From Hoeflea sp. (GTDB lineage Bacteria > Pseudomonadota > Alphaproteobacteria > Rhizobiales > Rhizobiaceae), in contig JAHRFE010000007.1 of the NCBI GenBank assembly GCA_019084245.1, positions 175,924 through 239,923 of the forward strand: 64,000 bases of DNA, read 5' to 3'. The translations under genes and the position numbers were made by a program. Shown here piece by piece: positions 28,364 through 38,284 of this stretch (positions within the stretch are counted from its first letter, which is position 1; each line of letters begins with the position of its first letter). Below the pieces are notes generated by a model that saw nothing but the letters and a program-made list of their open reading frames with translations, had not been told where the DNA came from and did not search any database.

Positions 28364-28813
28364 ATGATTTCACGAGCAAAAGCCGGCCTGGCAATGCTGC
28401 TGGCGCTGACATCCGGCCCGGCACTCTCGGCTGAAGATACGCGCGAGCTGGTCGAGATGCCTGCGATGATGCAGGACCACATGCTTGCCAATATGCGCGA
28501 TCATCTGGTGGCGCTTGAGGAAATCCTGGGCCATCTCGCCCAGGGAAACACCGATGACGCCGGAAAGGTGGCCGAGGGCCGGCTTGGCATGTCGTCGCTT
28601 GATCTGCACGGCGCCTCGCACATGGCCAAATTCATGCCCGAGGCAATGGCGGCCGCCGGCACGGACATGCATCGGGCGGCCAGCCGTTTCGTCATTGTTG
28701 CGCAGGACGCCGAACTGGCGCCGGACGGGGAAGCCCGACAGGCAGTCTTCGGTGCGTTGCAGGCGGTGACAGCGGCCTGCAACGCCTGCCATCAGTCCTA
28801 CAGGATCAGATAG
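28364..28813 (+). CDS. cytochrome c'-like periplasmic haem protein
   Basis: A 149-residue protein with a signal peptide (about 1-22, ending SGPALSA) and a single haem c motif CNACH five residues from the C-terminus, the position typical of class II cytochromes c (c'). The rest is predicted helical with several His/Met in the first helices (MPAMMQDHMLANMRDHL). Cytochromes c' bind NO or transfer electrons. The start follows AAGGAG. It overlaps the convergent DUF2087 gene by eight bases. Confidence 0.8.
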   Translation: MISRAKAGLAMLLALTSGPALSAEDTRELVEMPAMMQDHMLANMRDHLVALEEILGHLAQGNTDDAGKVAEGRLGMSSLDLHGASHMAKFMPEAMAAAGTDMHRAASRFVIVAQDAELAPDGEARQAVFGALQAVTAACNACHQSYRIR

Positions 28814-29405
28814 CGCCGAGTGTGTGTTGACCGGCGGTGGCCGGTTTCGTCGATATGCCTGCCCCTTGGCGGCGTCGGGCTTCCAGCAGGCTGATCAGGG
28901 CTCTGGCCTCGGTGGGCGGCGCCAGTTCCTTGCGGCAATAGTCCGAGCCGTCCGGATTGCGCGTGACCATGCCGAGGCTGAACAGGGTGCGGCGCAGGAT
29001 CGCCGGGTCGTCGAAGAGATGGACCTCGCGCAGGCGCCGGTTCACCTCGCGTTCGTCCATCAGGGTCCGGGCCGGCAGAGCCGCCCAGAGCGGCCAGAGG
29101 CACAGATCCTGGATCTTGCGGCGCGAGGGCCATTGCCTGAGGCGCCCCATGGCGTCGAACTGGTTGAGCGTGCGCTCGACCAGAAGATGGTCGATCGTTT
29201 GCGCCACGGGCAGGTTCGCCAGCCGCTCACCCGCCATCCTGGCTGCGCGCAGATGCTGGAAATTGCGAAAGCCGGCGGCGCGCGACACCATGTTCATCAG
29301 CGTTAGATGAGACGGCGGGTCCTTGCTGTCGGCGATCTGCCGCGCCAGCGCGCGTGCGAACGGGGAGATATCCTCCACCACAAGCGGAATTGTAAGTTTT
29401 GACAT
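28806..29405 (-). CDS. DUF2087-domain protein
   Basis: A 199-residue cytoplasmic protein. Residues about 75-160 match the DUF2087 pattern: LNQFDAMGRLRQWPSRRKIQ, then EREVNRRLREVHLFDDPAILRRTL and DGSDYCRK. This domain appears alone or attached to regulators and is thought to bind nucleic acid, but no activity is proven. The N-terminal 70 residues (MSKLTIPLVVEDISPFARA...) are helical. Start at 29405 is chosen over 29465 from domain homology; the ribosome site is weak. Confidence 0.75.
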   Translation of the reverse strand: MSKLTIPLVVEDISPFARALARQIADSKDPPSHLTLMNMVSRAAGFRNFQHLRAARMAGERLANLPVAQTIDHLLVERTLNQFDAMGRLRQWPSRRKIQDLCLWPLWAALPARTLMDEREVNRRLREVHLFDDPAILRRTLFSLGMVTRNPDGSDYCRKELAPPTEARALISLLEARRRQGAGISTKPATAGQHTLGAI

Positions 29406-29729
29406 GACACATCCATCACGTGCCCGCGGGACAATCGCTGGTCGCTGACTTGACGATGCGGACACTGGAGTGTTGGCCAGAATGTTCCGATCAGGATGGC
29501 AGGTTTAGCTTCCCTTTGGGGGACAGCGACGCCTCGGTGACTGCCGACCGTGGAGGATGATTATCACGGCTTTTCTTACCCGGCAATCCGCGTTCGCCCA
29601 CCCAGGTTTCTGGTCTGATGTTCCGTTCCTGCGTCTCGCTCCCTTGCTCAACCGGGTAAAACGGATTTCTGCCGGTCGGCAGCGCCGTGGTATGCCCGGA
29701 GCCATGCAACGGGACCTGTGCGAGGAGGA

Positions 29730-30140
29730 TCAATGACTGACTGAGGTTGTCCCGGCCAGATGCCGCAGATAGATGGCGATGCCGATCCACACCGCCGAAC
29801 GTAATGCCATTGCTCCCACGGTGCGCATTTCATAGACACCGCCGGCCAGAACGTGCCAGCCAAACAGAGCAAAAACCGCGACAATGGCAATGGCCAGAGC
29901 GGCGGCAAGTGTGCGTGCCCAATTCTTGCGGAATGCAATTCCAAGCGCGACCGCAATATAAGCAAAGCCCGAAAGGAAATTGAACCACAGGACGAAAGGA
30001 ACGGTATTCCCCGCCGCCGCCAGCATTTCGGGGCCGCCAAACAGCACCCGCCCACCCGATACGATGGTCAAGGCCCCGAACACCAGGGCAAGACCTGCCA
30101 CGCTGTAAGGTCCTGCCATGCTTTGGTTTCCTGTGGGCAT
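29730..30140 (-). CDS. small four-helix membrane protein
   Basis: A 136-residue inner-membrane protein with four hydrophobic segments (about 10-30, 45-66, 75-96, 105-125), including LWFNFLSGFAYIAVALGIAF. No charged motif or known family is recognised; the layout resembles small DoxX-like or DUF-type membrane proteins. An internal ATG at 30119 also has a ribosome site. The 264 bases downstream of it (29466-29729) show no gene. Confidence 0.7.
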   Translation of the reverse strand: MPTGNQSMAGPYSVAGLALVFGALTIVSGGRVLFGGPEMLAAAGNTVPFVLWFNFLSGFAYIAVALGIAFRKNWARTLAAALAIAIVAVFALFGWHVLAGGVYEMRTVGAMALRSAVWIGIAIYLRHLAGTTSVSH

Positions 30141-30312
30141 TCTGATGTCTCCGATGTGCCGTGTCTACGATCCGTCTCGCGAACGGAGAGGGTAGTCAAG
30201 GAGCTTATCGTCACAGGTGCGGCGGCAGGGTGCCGAGATTACGCCGGGGCGGCGATGCAAGATGACTGCACGGCAATCTGCTCCATCCACCTTCACACTT
30301 CGTCCACCATCC

Positions 30313-30327
30313 CTAACCCTTCGTTAA
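30313..30327. promoter_or_regulatory. candidate CtrA site upstream of mraZ
   Basis: CTAA-CCCTTCG-TTAA is one base from TTAA-N7-TTAA. It sits about 260 bases before mraZ and overlaps the likely promoter region. Confidence 0.4.
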
Positions 30328-30377
30328 TCTTGACGGGGTATTAACAGGGACAAACTCGGGGTGGAGATGGGAGTGGT

Positions 30378-30412
30378 TCCCATTGACGCCCATGGTGGCC
30401 CATGTTATCCCA
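30378..30412 (-). promoter_or_regulatory. MraZ-type operator: four 10-bp-spaced repeats
   Basis: On the + strand TCCCA, GCCCA, GCCCA and TCCCA start at 30378, 30388, 30398 and 30408, exactly 10 bp apart. On the - strand these read TGGGN-N5 repeated four times, the box described for enterobacterial MraZ. The position upstream of mraZ supports autoregulation of the dcw cluster. Confidence 0.8.
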
Positions 30413-30588
30413 AATGTCCAAGATCAGCAGGCGGGCATCCGCCGTTTCATCCCCATTTGGACCGCGGTTCCGGACCGGACCCGCCAGGGCGGTATCTGCC
30501 GCCCTCGAAATCCTGTGCGCGGAAAAGCGGCGGCAAAGCGGAGGGTCTATGGCGTGGGGCCAGCAGGCGGAAACGGCGGTTGAGAGTC

Positions 30589-31017
30589 ATGAACCGGTTC
30601 CTGTCGAATGCGACAAACAGGATCGACGCGAAGGGGCGGGTTTCCGTTCCCTCGATGTTTCGCGCCGTCCTGGCGCGTTCGGCGGTCGAAGAGCTCTATG
30701 CCTGGCAGGATTTTGTGTTTCCGGCGGTCTCGATGGCCGGGCCGGACGTGCTCGACCGCTTCGAGCGGATGATCGGATCGCAGGATCCGTTCTCGGCCGA
30801 AGCCAACAAGATGTCGCTGCTCATTCATGGCGGCGGGGTGTTCATGAAGCTCGACGGCGAGGGACGGCTTCTGGTGACGGATTTCATCCGCGATTTCACG
30901 GGCATCACCGACAGGGTGACGTTCGCGGGGCGGGGGGATCATTTTCAGCTCTGGGAGCCGGCGGCATTCGAGGAAATGCAGTCGCGGGCCCGGAAAGAAC
31001 GAACGGCCAGTTCCTGA
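30589..31017 (+). CDS. mraZ: transcriptional regulator MraZ
   Basis: First gene of the dcw cluster; a 142-residue DNA-binding protein of the AbrB-like fold that forms rings and represses its own cluster. The start [20 protein letters not shown] is diagnostic, with a second AbrB-like half in the C-terminal part ([18 protein letters not shown]). The ATG at 30589 is chosen over an upstream frame start by homology. Four operator-like repeats lie upstream. rsmH follows after 26 bases. Confidence 0.96.
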   Translation: MNRFLSNATNRIDAKGRVSVPSMFRAVLARSAVEELYAWQDFVFPAVSMAGPDVLDRFERMIGSQDPFSAEANKMSLLIHGGGVFMKLDGEGRLLVTDFIRDFTGITDRVTFAGRGDHFQLWEPAAFEEMQSRARKERTASS

Positions 31018-31043
31018 CCGTTCGCAACGGATGGAGAAACGGA

Positions 31044-32069
31044 ATGGCGGCGGACATGGGCGACGGTGAAGCTGACGCCCAAGGCGGACCTGTCCGCCAC
31101 ATTCCGGTTCTTCTCCACGAGGTCATGGGGGTTCTGGCGCCCAAGGCCGGCGAGACCATCGTCGACGGCACTTTTGGCGCAGGGGGTTATACGGCGGCCA
31201 TTCTCGATGCCGGGGCGCAGGTGATCGGTTTTGACCGCGATCCCGACGCGATTGAAGCGGGCGCGGCCATGGTCGACGCCGCGGGCGGCCGGCTCAAGCT
31301 CATTCATGCGAAATTTTCCGAACTGCTCGATCATGTCGAGGAGAACAGCCTCGATGGCGTGGTGCTCGACATCGGCGTCTCCTCGATGCAGATCGACGAG
31401 GCGGAGCGCGGATTTTCCTTCATGCGTGACGGCCCGCTCGACATGCGGATGGCGCAGTCGGGAGTCAGCGCCGCCGATGTGGTCAACCGCGCCAAACCCT
31501 CCGACATGACCCGGATCTTCGGTATCCTCGGCGAGGAGCGTCATGCCGGCCGCATCGCCCGGGCGATCGAGTCCGAACGCCAGAAGGCGCCGTTTGCCAC
31601 CACGCGGCAACTGGCCGGGCTGATCGAGAAGGTTTCGCCCCGCCGGCCGCAGGACAAGATCCATCCGGCGACACGAGTGTTCCAGGCATTGAGGACCTAT
31701 GTCAACGATGAACTCGGCGAACTGGCGAAGACCCTGTTTGCCGCCGAACGCGCGCTCAAGCCCGGCGGACGGCTGGTGGTGGTGAGCTTCCATTCGCTCG
31801 AGGACCGGATCGTCAAGCGCTTCTTCCAGGATCGCGCCGGCAAGGCGTCGGGCTCACGGCATCTGCCGATGGTGGCCGAGAAGGTCTCCACCTTCACGCT
31901 GATCGGCAAGCAGCCGCTGACTGCGGGCGAGGCCGAATGCGCGGCCAATCCGCGGGCGCGCTCGGCCAAGCTCAGGGCGGGCTCGCGCACCGATGCGCCC
32001 GCCGGCAAGGCCAGTGACGACATCCTTCCCGTCCCCAATCTCGCCGCGCTCGCGGCGCTAGGAGGCTAA
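31044..32069 (+). CDS. rsmH: 16S rRNA (cytosine1402-N4)-methyltransferase
   Basis: A 341-residue SAM-dependent enzyme (also called MraW) that methylates C1402 of 16S rRNA. The SAM-binding motif is [15 protein letters not shown] (about 33-47), and [32 protein letters not shown] and [16 protein letters not shown] follow in family order. The start at 31044 has GGAGAAACGG upstream. It lies between mraZ and ftsL as in most bacteria. Confidence 0.97.
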   Translation: MAADMGDGEADAQGGPVRHIPVLLHEVMGVLAPKAGETIVDGTFGAGGYTAAILDAGAQVIGFDRDPDAIEAGAAMVDAAGGRLKLIHAKFSELLDHVEENSLDGVVLDIGVSSMQIDEAERGFSFMRDGPLDMRMAQSGVSAADVVNRAKPSDMTRIFGILGEERHAGRIARAIESERQKAPFATTRQLAGLIEKVSPRRPQDKIHPATRVFQALRTYVNDELGELAKTLFAAERALKPGGRLVVVSFHSLEDRIVKRFFQDRAGKASGSRHLPMVAEKVSTFTLIGKQPLTAGEAECAANPRARSAKLRAGSRTDAPAGKASDDILPVPNLAALAALGG

Positions 32070-32072
32070 GCC

Positions 32073-32429
32073 ATGATGCGAACTCTCGACCTGGTGCTGG
32101 TCGGCGCGATGATCGCGGCAGCCACTGTCACCTATCAGATCAAGCATGCCGCGGAGGGCAAGCTCGCCGAAGTGCGCGAGCTACAGGCCAGGATCACGCT
32201 GCAGGAGGAAACCATCGACCTTCTGGAAGCCGACTGGAGCCTTCTCAATCAGCCCTCGCGGCTGCAGCGGCTGTCCACCGCCTTTGAGGCGGACCTTGGC
32301 CTGAAGCCGATCGAACCTATGCAAATGGCCGAACCCGATGAACTGCCGGGCCGGGCCAGCGATTTTGAGCCGCTGGTGGCGGAGACCGGCACGGATGCGG
32401 ATCTGACAACGGGATCGGTGAAACCATGA
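32073..32429 (+). CDS. ftsL: cell division protein FtsL
   Basis: Small bitopic protein of 118 residues: a short N-terminus, one membrane helix (about 5-23; LDLVLVGAMIAAATVTYQI) and a coiled coil (about 28-58; EVRELQARITLQEETIDLL). It would join FtsB and FtsQ at the divisome and help activate FtsWI. Sequence conservation of FtsL is low, so the call relies on the layout and the position between rsmH and ftsI. It starts three bases after rsmH and its stop overlaps the ftsI start by four. Confidence 0.9.
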   Translation: MMRTLDLVLVGAMIAAATVTYQIKHAAEGKLAEVRELQARITLQEETIDLLEADWSLLNQPSRLQRLSTAFEADLGLKPIEPMQMAEPDELPGRASDFEPLVAETGTDADLTTGSVKP

Positions 32430-34162
32430 AGGGCTTGAGAACGCTGATGTCAGGGACCAGGCCTGCCACGACGACCGTCGCTGAAACTGGTCGTACCCCG
32501 CTCGAATTCGAGGGCGTGCGCAAGGCCCAAGGCGCCCAGGCGAAGAACCGGATGATCATCGCCATTGCCTGTTTCGGGGTGTTCTACGCCGCGATCGGCG
32601 CGCGGCTGGTGGATTACGGCCTGCGTTCGCCCGAGACGGTGTCATCGATCCAGCGCCCCGACCAGCTGCTGGTCTCGCGACCCGACCTTGTCGACCGCAA
32701 TGGCGAGGTTCTGGCGACCGATATCCGCACCGTGTCGCTGTTTGCCGAGCCCAACAAGATCATCGATGCCGACGAGGCGATCGAGTTGCTCGCCACCGTT
32801 CTGCCCGATCTCGACATGCGCGGTATCCACCGCAAACTGTCGTCGAATTCCAGGTTCCAGTGGCTCAGGCGCCAGCTCACCCCCAAGCAGCAGAGCCAGA
32901 TCCTGGCGCTCGGCATTCCTGGTATCGGCTTCAGGCCCGAGACCAGGCGGTTTTATCCCGGAGGTCCGACCGCCTCGCATGTGGTCGGTCATGTCAATGT
33001 CGACAACCGCGGCATTGCCGGGATGGAGAAATATGTCGACGGGCAGGGGCTCGGTGACCTCGCCGCCGCGGGCATGACCATAAATGAGGCCATGGAGCCG
33101 GTGCGGCTGTCGCTCGATCTCAGGGTCCAGCATGTGCTGCGCGACGAACTTTCCGCCGCCATGGACCGCTACAAGGCGATTGCGGCGGCCGGTGTGGTGC
33201 TCAATGTCCACACCGGTGAAGTCGTCGGCATGTCGTCGCTGCCCGACTACGATCCCAACAATCCGGTCGAGGCGTTGCAGAAGGACCGGCTCAACCGGAT
33301 GTCGGCGGGCACCTATGAGATGGGCTCCACCTTCAAGGTCTTCACCACGGCGATGGCGCTTGATTCAGGGCTGGTGAAACTGTCCGACACGTTCGATGCG
33401 CGTGGATCGATCCGCATCGGCGGATTCAACATCAGGGATTTCCACGGCAAGAACCGGATTTTGACTGTGCCGGAAATCTTCATTTACTCGTCCAATATCG
33501 GCACGGCCCGTATGGCCGACATCGTCGGCATCGAGGGCCACAAGGAGTTTCTGACACGGATGGGACTGCTGACCCGGATGCAGACCGAATTGCCGGAAGT
33601 GGCGACCCCCAGCCAGCCGAATGTCTGGAAGAAGATCAACTCCGTGACCATTTCCTTTGGCCACGGCGTTGCCACAACCCCGCTGCAGACGGCGGTGGCG
33701 GCGGCGGCCCTGATGAATGGCGGGAAATTGATCGAGCCGACCTTCATGCCGCGGACCTCCGAGCAGGCGGACCAGGTTGCCGTTCAGGTCATCCAGCCAC
33801 TGACCAGCAAGAGCATGCGCGATCTGATGGAGCAGAATGTCGCAAGCGGCTCGGGCCGGCGCGCCGAGGTAGAGGGCTTTCGCGTCGGTGGCAAGACCGG
33901 CACGGCTGAAAAAGTGGTCAATGGACGTTACAATTCATCGGTCCGGTTCAATGCATTTCTGTCAGCCTTCCCGATCGACAATCCCCAATATGTGGTGCTG
34001 GTGGTGATTGACGAACCCAAGCCGGAGGAGGGAAAAGCCTCCGCCACCGCCGGTCTCAACGCAGCGCCCATGGTCAGCGCCATTGTTCGCCGGTCGGCGG
34101 GCTTTCTTGGGGTTAAGCCGGAATTCGGAAACGGTTCACAGGAATTGTCGCTGACCTACTGA
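32426..34162 (+). CDS. ftsI: division-specific penicillin-binding protein 3 (FtsI)
   Basis: Septal peptidoglycan transpeptidase, 578 residues, anchored by one helix (about 47-66; MIIAIACFGVFYAAIGARLV). The pedestal domain (about 75-230) precedes the transpeptidase domain with the three active-site motifs: STFK (GSTFKVFTTAM, catalytic Ser), SSN (YSSNIGTAR) and KTG (GGKTGTAEK). It partners FtsW. It starts within the ftsL stop (ATGA) and is followed by a 93-base gap before murE, the longest gap in the first half of the cluster. Confidence 0.96.
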   Translation: MKGLRTLMSGTRPATTTVAETGRTPLEFEGVRKAQGAQAKNRMIIAIACFGVFYAAIGARLVDYGLRSPETVSSIQRPDQLLVSRPDLVDRNGEVLATDIRTVSLFAEPNKIIDADEAIELLATVLPDLDMRGIHRKLSSNSRFQWLRRQLTPKQQSQILALGIPGIGFRPETRRFYPGGPTASHVVGHVNVDNRGIAGMEKYVDGQGLGDLAAAGMTINEAMEPVRLSLDLRVQHVLRDELSAAMDRYKAIAAAGVVLNVHTGEVVGMSSLPDYDPNNPVEALQKDRLNRMSAGTYEMGSTFKVFTTAMALDSGLVKLSDTFDARGSIRIGGFNIRDFHGKNRILTVPEIFIYSSNIGTARMADIVGIEGHKEFLTRMGLLTRMQTELPEVATPSQPNVWKKINSVTISFGHGVATTPLQTAVAAAALMNGGKLIEPTFMPRTSEQADQVAVQVIQPLTSKSMRDLMEQNVASGSGRRAEVEGFRVGGKTGTAEKVVNGRYNSSVRFNAFLSAFPIDNPQYVVLVVIDEPKPEEGKASATAGLNAAPMVSAIVRRSAGFLGVKPEFGNGSQELSLTY

Positions 34163-34255
34163 AAACAGTCATACTGATAACACAAGTGGCGGGCAGGGCG
34201 TCGCCAGCCAGAGTTCAAACCGCATCCGCCCGACAACGAAAGACCCGAGCATTTC

Positions 34256-35725
34256 ATGAAACTGTCCGCGCTGATCGCAGCCCTGCCGTCCCAGACCATT
34301 GCCGCGCCCGACATGGCCGGGCTTGACCTCGACGTAACCGGGCTGACCGCCGACAGCCGCACGGTGGAGCCGGGAAATCTGTTCTTCGCGCTTGCGGGCG
34401 TGAAGACCGATGGCGCGCGATTTGCCGCCGAGGCTGCGTCCAAGGGTGCTGTGGCCATCGTCGCAGCAAGCGATGCCGTGCTGGATGGAATCAATGGATC
34501 GGTGCTCCGAGCCGCTGACCCAAGGCTCGCGCTGGCGCGCTGCGCTGCCGCTTTTTTCGGGCCGCAGCCGCGGGTGATCGGCGCAGTGACCGGCACCGCC
34601 GGCAAGACCTCGGTGGCCTCGTTCCTGCGCCAGATCTGGGCCCATGCGGGCGAGCAGGCCGCGATGATCGGAACCACCGGCGTCGTCGCCCCCGGTCGCA
34701 TCGACTACGGCACGCTGACCACGCCCGATCCGGTGGCTTTGCACCGGTTGCTCGCCGATCTTGCCAGCGATGGCGTCACCCATGCTGCGATGGAGGCGTC
34801 GAGCCACGGGCTTGACCAGCGCCGGCTCGACGGCGTGGCGCTCAGCGTCGCGGGATTTACCAATCTGGGCCGTGATCATCTGGATTATCATGCCGGCATG
34901 GACGACTACATGGCGGCCAAGATGCGGCTGTTCGACACGCTTTTGCCAAAGGGCGCGCCTGCGGTGATCTTCGCAGACGATCCCTGGTCGGGACGCGCCG
35001 TCGAGGCCGCCGAGCGAGCCGGCGCCCGGGTGCTCACGGTTGGCCGCAAGGGCGGGTTCCTGAGCCTCAAGCGGGTCGAGCACCTGCGCCACAAGCAGAT
35101 CGCCGAAGTGCATCTGGAGGGCCGGATCTTCGAGGTGCACCTGCCGCTGGCGGGCGATTTCCAGATCTCCAACGCCCTCGTGGCGGCCGGAATGGCGATG
35201 GCAACCGGTACTTCGCCGGATCAGGTGATGGAAGCGCTGGAGCACCTCACCGGCGCTTCGGGACGGCTGGAACTGATCGGCGCGACGCCTGAGGGCGCGC
35301 CCGCCTATGTCGATTACGCGCACAAGCCCGAAGCGCTCCAGAATGTGCTCCAGGCGGTGCGGCCCTTCACCACCGGACGCGTGATCGTGGCGTTCGGCTG
35401 CGGCGGCGACCGGGATCGCGGCAAGCGGCCGATCATGGGCGCGATTGCCGCCGAGCTTGCCGATGTGGTGATCGTCACCGATGACAACCCGCGTTCGGAG
35501 GAGCCTGCATCCATCCGCGCCGAGATCATGACCGCGGCGCCTGGTGCGACCGAGATCGGCGACCGCGCCGAGGCGATCCGCCAGGCGGTGGGCATGCTCA
35601 AGGCCGGCGACACGCTGATCGTCGCGGGCAAGGGACATGAGGAGGGACAGACTGTGGGCAGCGTGGTGCTACCGTTCTCCGATCACGCGGAAATCCGCAA
35701 ATGCCTGGAGGAACTCAAGGCATGA
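34256..35725 (+). CDS. murE: UDP-MurNAc-L-Ala-D-Glu:meso-diaminopimelate ligase
   Basis: Mur ligase of 489 residues that adds the third stem-peptide residue using ATP. The P-loop is GTAGKTS (about 111-117). The substrate motif DNPR ([15 protein letters not shown], about 405) indicates meso-diaminopimelate rather than lysine, as expected for a Gram-negative wall. The C-terminal GKGHEEGQ is typical. The stop overlaps the murF start by four bases. Confidence 0.97.
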   Translation: MKLSALIAALPSQTIAAPDMAGLDLDVTGLTADSRTVEPGNLFFALAGVKTDGARFAAEAASKGAVAIVAASDAVLDGINGSVLRAADPRLALARCAAAFFGPQPRVIGAVTGTAGKTSVASFLRQIWAHAGEQAAMIGTTGVVAPGRIDYGTLTTPDPVALHRLLADLASDGVTHAAMEASSHGLDQRRLDGVALSVAGFTNLGRDHLDYHAGMDDYMAAKMRLFDTLLPKGAPAVIFADDPWSGRAVEAAERAGARVLTVGRKGGFLSLKRVEHLRHKQIAEVHLEGRIFEVHLPLAGDFQISNALVAAGMAMATGTSPDQVMEALEHLTGASGRLELIGATPEGAPAYVDYAHKPEALQNVLQAVRPFTTGRVIVAFGCGGDRDRGKRPIMGAIAAELADVVIVTDDNPRSEEPASIRAEIMTAAPGATEIGDRAEAIRQAVGMLKAGDTLIVAGKGHEEGQTVGSVVLPFSDHAEIRKCLEELKA

Positions 35726-37155
35726 GCCTGTTGTGGACCGCCAAAGAGATGATCGAAGCCATGGACGGGCGTCCGCTCGGCACCATGCCCGCGGGCGTCA
35801 GCGGCATTTCCATCGACAGCCGGACAGTTGGTGACGGTGAGGCCTTCTTCGCCATCAAGGGGGACAGGTTCGACGGCCACAATTTTGCAAGCGTCGCCGT
35901 GGCAAACGGCGCCAGCCTGCTTGTGGTGGATGAATCCAAGCTGCCGGCGATGGGCCGGGTCACCGCGCCGATGATCGTCGTCAACGACGTGCTGGCGGCG
36001 CTCGAGGACCTCGGTCGCGCCGCGCGCGCCAGGTCGGACGCCAGGGTCATCGCCATCACCGGTTCGGTGGGCAAGACCTCGACCAAGGAGATGCTGCGCC
36101 GGGCGCTGGAGCCGAGCGGCGAGGTGCATGCCTCAACCGCCTCGTTCAACAACCACTGGGGTGTTCCGCTGACGCTGGCCCGGATGCCCGTCTCGGCGGC
36201 CTACGGCGTGTTCGAGATCGGCATGAACCATCCCGACGAGATCCGACCGCTGGTCAAGATGGTGCGCCCGCATGTGGCGCTCATCACCACGATCGCGGCA
36301 GCCCATATGGGCAATTTCAAGAATCTGGGCGAGATTGCCGCGGCCAAGGGTGAGATCATGGAGGGGCTCGACAAGGACGGCCATCTTCTTCTCAACCGCG
36401 ACAATGAGAAATATGGCTGGCTGAAGAAACACGCAAGCGAACTCGGCCTCAAGCATGTCCATTCGTTTGGCGAAAACCCGAAGGCAGAGTTTCGCCTGCT
36501 CAATTGCAAGCTCTTGCCGGACTGCTCGACGATTACCGCCCGCATCGGCGCCGACGATGTCGCCGTCAAGATCGGCGCGCCGGGCCGCCACCTGGTGCAG
36601 AACGCGCTGGCGGTGATCGGCACGGTGCACCTGGTTGGCGCGGATCTGGCCAAGGCCACCCACGCGCTGGCCGCGATCTCGGCCGAGAAGGGCCGCGGCG
36701 CGCGGCATGCGCTCAAGATCGATGGTGGCAGCTTCATGCTGATCGATGAAAGCTACAACGCCAATCCGGCCTCGATGCGCGCCGCGCTCGAATTGCTGCG
36801 CGACACGCCGGTGCGGCTGAGGGGCCGCCGCGTCGCGGTGCTGGGCGACATGCTGGAGATGGGACGCTTTTCCGAACGCGTGCATCGTGATCTGGCGGCT
36901 CCCCTGCGCGAAGCCAAAGCGGATCTCGTCTGTCTGGCCGGGCCCGAGATGCGGGCGCTCAAGGACGAACTCGGAACGGAGATGGAGACGGTCTACCGTG
37001 ACGACGCGGACGGGCTGGCGGCGTATCTCAAGACAGGTCTCAGGGACGGTGACGCGGTGATGGTCAAATCATCGCTCGGCATCGGCTTCGGGCGCATCGT
37101 CAAGGCGTTGCTTGACAAGTATCCGGCGCTGCCTGACAGCAGCACTCAAGACTAA
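35722..37155 (+). CDS. murF: UDP-MurNAc-tripeptide:D-Ala-D-Ala ligase
   Basis: Mur ligase of 477 residues that adds the D-Ala-D-Ala dipeptide to complete the UDP-MurNAc-pentapeptide. P-loop motif [12 protein letters not shown] near residue 107, then [22 protein letters not shown] and [11 protein letters not shown] in family order. The start at 35722 overlaps the murE stop (ATGA). mraY follows after 22 bases. Confidence 0.97.
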   Translation: MSLLWTAKEMIEAMDGRPLGTMPAGVSGISIDSRTVGDGEAFFAIKGDRFDGHNFASVAVANGASLLVVDESKLPAMGRVTAPMIVVNDVLAALEDLGRAARARSDARVIAITGSVGKTSTKEMLRRALEPSGEVHASTASFNNHWGVPLTLARMPVSAAYGVFEIGMNHPDEIRPLVKMVRPHVALITTIAAAHMGNFKNLGEIAAAKGEIMEGLDKDGHLLLNRDNEKYGWLKKHASELGLKHVHSFGENPKAEFRLLNCKLLPDCSTITARIGADDVAVKIGAPGRHLVQNALAVIGTVHLVGADLAKATHALAAISAEKGRGARHALKIDGGSFMLIDESYNANPASMRAALELLRDTPVRLRGRRVAVLGDMLEMGRFSERVHRDLAAPLREAKADLVCLAGPEMRALKDELGTEMETVYRDDADGLAAYLKTGLRDGDAVMVKSSLGIGFGRIVKALLDKYPALPDSSTQD

Positions 37156-37177
37156 TGGCGCTTAAGGACTAAAGCAT

Positions 37178-38281
37178 ATGCTCATCTGGTTGGTGGATCT
37201 GGCGGACAACGTCCAGTTTTTCAATCTTTTCAGATACATCACCTTCAGAACCGGTGCGGCAATGTTTACCTCGGCGCTGATCGTGTTTCTGTTCGGCCCC
37301 CGAATCATTGCCTCGCTGAAAGTTCGCCAGGGCCGCGGGCAGCCGATCCGGGCCGACGGTCCACAGACCCATTTTCTCAAGGCGGGCACGCCGACCATGG
37401 GCGGTCTGATGATCCTGGCGGGTATTGTCGGCTCGTCGCTGTTGTGGGCGGACCTGTCGAGCGTCTACGTGGTGACAACGCTTCTGGTGACGCTGGGCTT
37501 CGGCGCGATCGGCTTTTACGACGACTATCTCAAGGTCACCAAACAGACCGACAAGGGCTTTTCCGGCAAAGCCCGGCTTGGGCTCGAGTTCCTGATCGCG
37601 GGCGTGGCGGTGTTTTTCATCATGCAGGCCTCGATGGCGGCATCGACCGTCAATGGCGCGGCCTTCGGCTCCTCGGTGGCGTTTCCGTTCTTCAAGGATC
37701 TGCTGGTCGATCTGGGATTGTTCTTCATTGTCTTCGGCGCGTTTGTGATCGTGTCTGCCGGCAATGCGGTCAATCTCACCGACGGGCTCGATGGCCTGGC
37801 CATCGTTCCGGTGATGATCGCGGCGGCCTCGTTTGGCGCCATCGCCTATCTCGCCGGCAACGCGGTGTTCGCCAATTATCTGCAGATCCATTTCGTGCCC
37901 GGCACCGGTGAACTGGCGGTGATCCTCGGCGCGGTCATCGGCGCGGGCCTCGGATTCCTCTGGTTCAACGCGCCGCCGGCGGCGATCTTCATGGGCGACA
38001 CCGGATCCTTGTCGCTGGGCGGCCTGATCGGCACCGTCGCGGTCGCGACCAAGCACGAGATCGTCATGGCGATCATCGGCGGCCTGTTCGTCATGGAAGC
38101 GCTGTCGGTGATCATCCAGGTGGCCTGGTTCAAGATGACCGGCAAGCGCGTGTTCCTGATGGCGCCGATCCATCACCATTTCGAAAAGCTCGGTTGGACC
38201 GAAAGCCAGGTCGTGGTCCGGTTCTGGATCATCTCGGTCGGGCTCGCGATGCTCGGCCTTGCGACACTGAAATTGAGGTAG
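37178..38281 (+). CDS. mraY: phospho-MurNAc-pentapeptide transferase
   Basis: Inner-membrane enzyme of 367 residues that links phospho-MurNAc-pentapeptide to undecaprenyl phosphate, giving lipid I. About ten membrane helices; active-site motifs [24 protein letters not shown] and the histidine-rich [12 protein letters not shown] are intact. murD begins three bases after the stop. Confidence 0.98.
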   Translation: MLIWLVDLADNVQFFNLFRYITFRTGAAMFTSALIVFLFGPRIIASLKVRQGRGQPIRADGPQTHFLKAGTPTMGGLMILAGIVGSSLLWADLSSVYVVTTLLVTLGFGAIGFYDDYLKVTKQTDKGFSGKARLGLEFLIAGVAVFFIMQASMAASTVNGAAFGSSVAFPFFKDLLVDLGLFFIVFGAFVIVSAGNAVNLTDGLDGLAIVPVMIAAASFGAIAYLAGNAVFANYLQIHFVPGTGELAVILGAVIGAGLGFLWFNAPPAAIFMGDTGSLSLGGLIGTVAVATKHEIVMAIIGGLFVMEALSVIIQVAWFKMTGKRVFLMAPIHHHFEKLGWTESQVVVRFWIISVGLAMLGLATLKLR

Positions 38282-38284
38282 TCA

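Larger units (their letters stand above)
30141..30588 (+). promoter_or_regulatory. mraZ upstream region (no gene)
   Basis: This 448-base gap contains no convincing gene. It holds a one-mismatch CtrA-type site (30313-30327), an inverted repeat GTTAAT/ATTAAC (30323-30345), a TTGACG that may be a -35 element (30330-30335), and the MraZ-type repeats (30378-30412). A clear -10 could not be assigned. About 175 bases of leader follow the repeats before the mraZ start. Confidence 0.6.

Noticed and set aside
28364-28813. Cytochrome c'-like protein as the electron acceptor subunit of the isoquinoline-type molybdoenzyme
   Set aside because: It is over 1 kb away, on the other strand, with two unrelated genes between, and class II cytochromes are not the usual partners.
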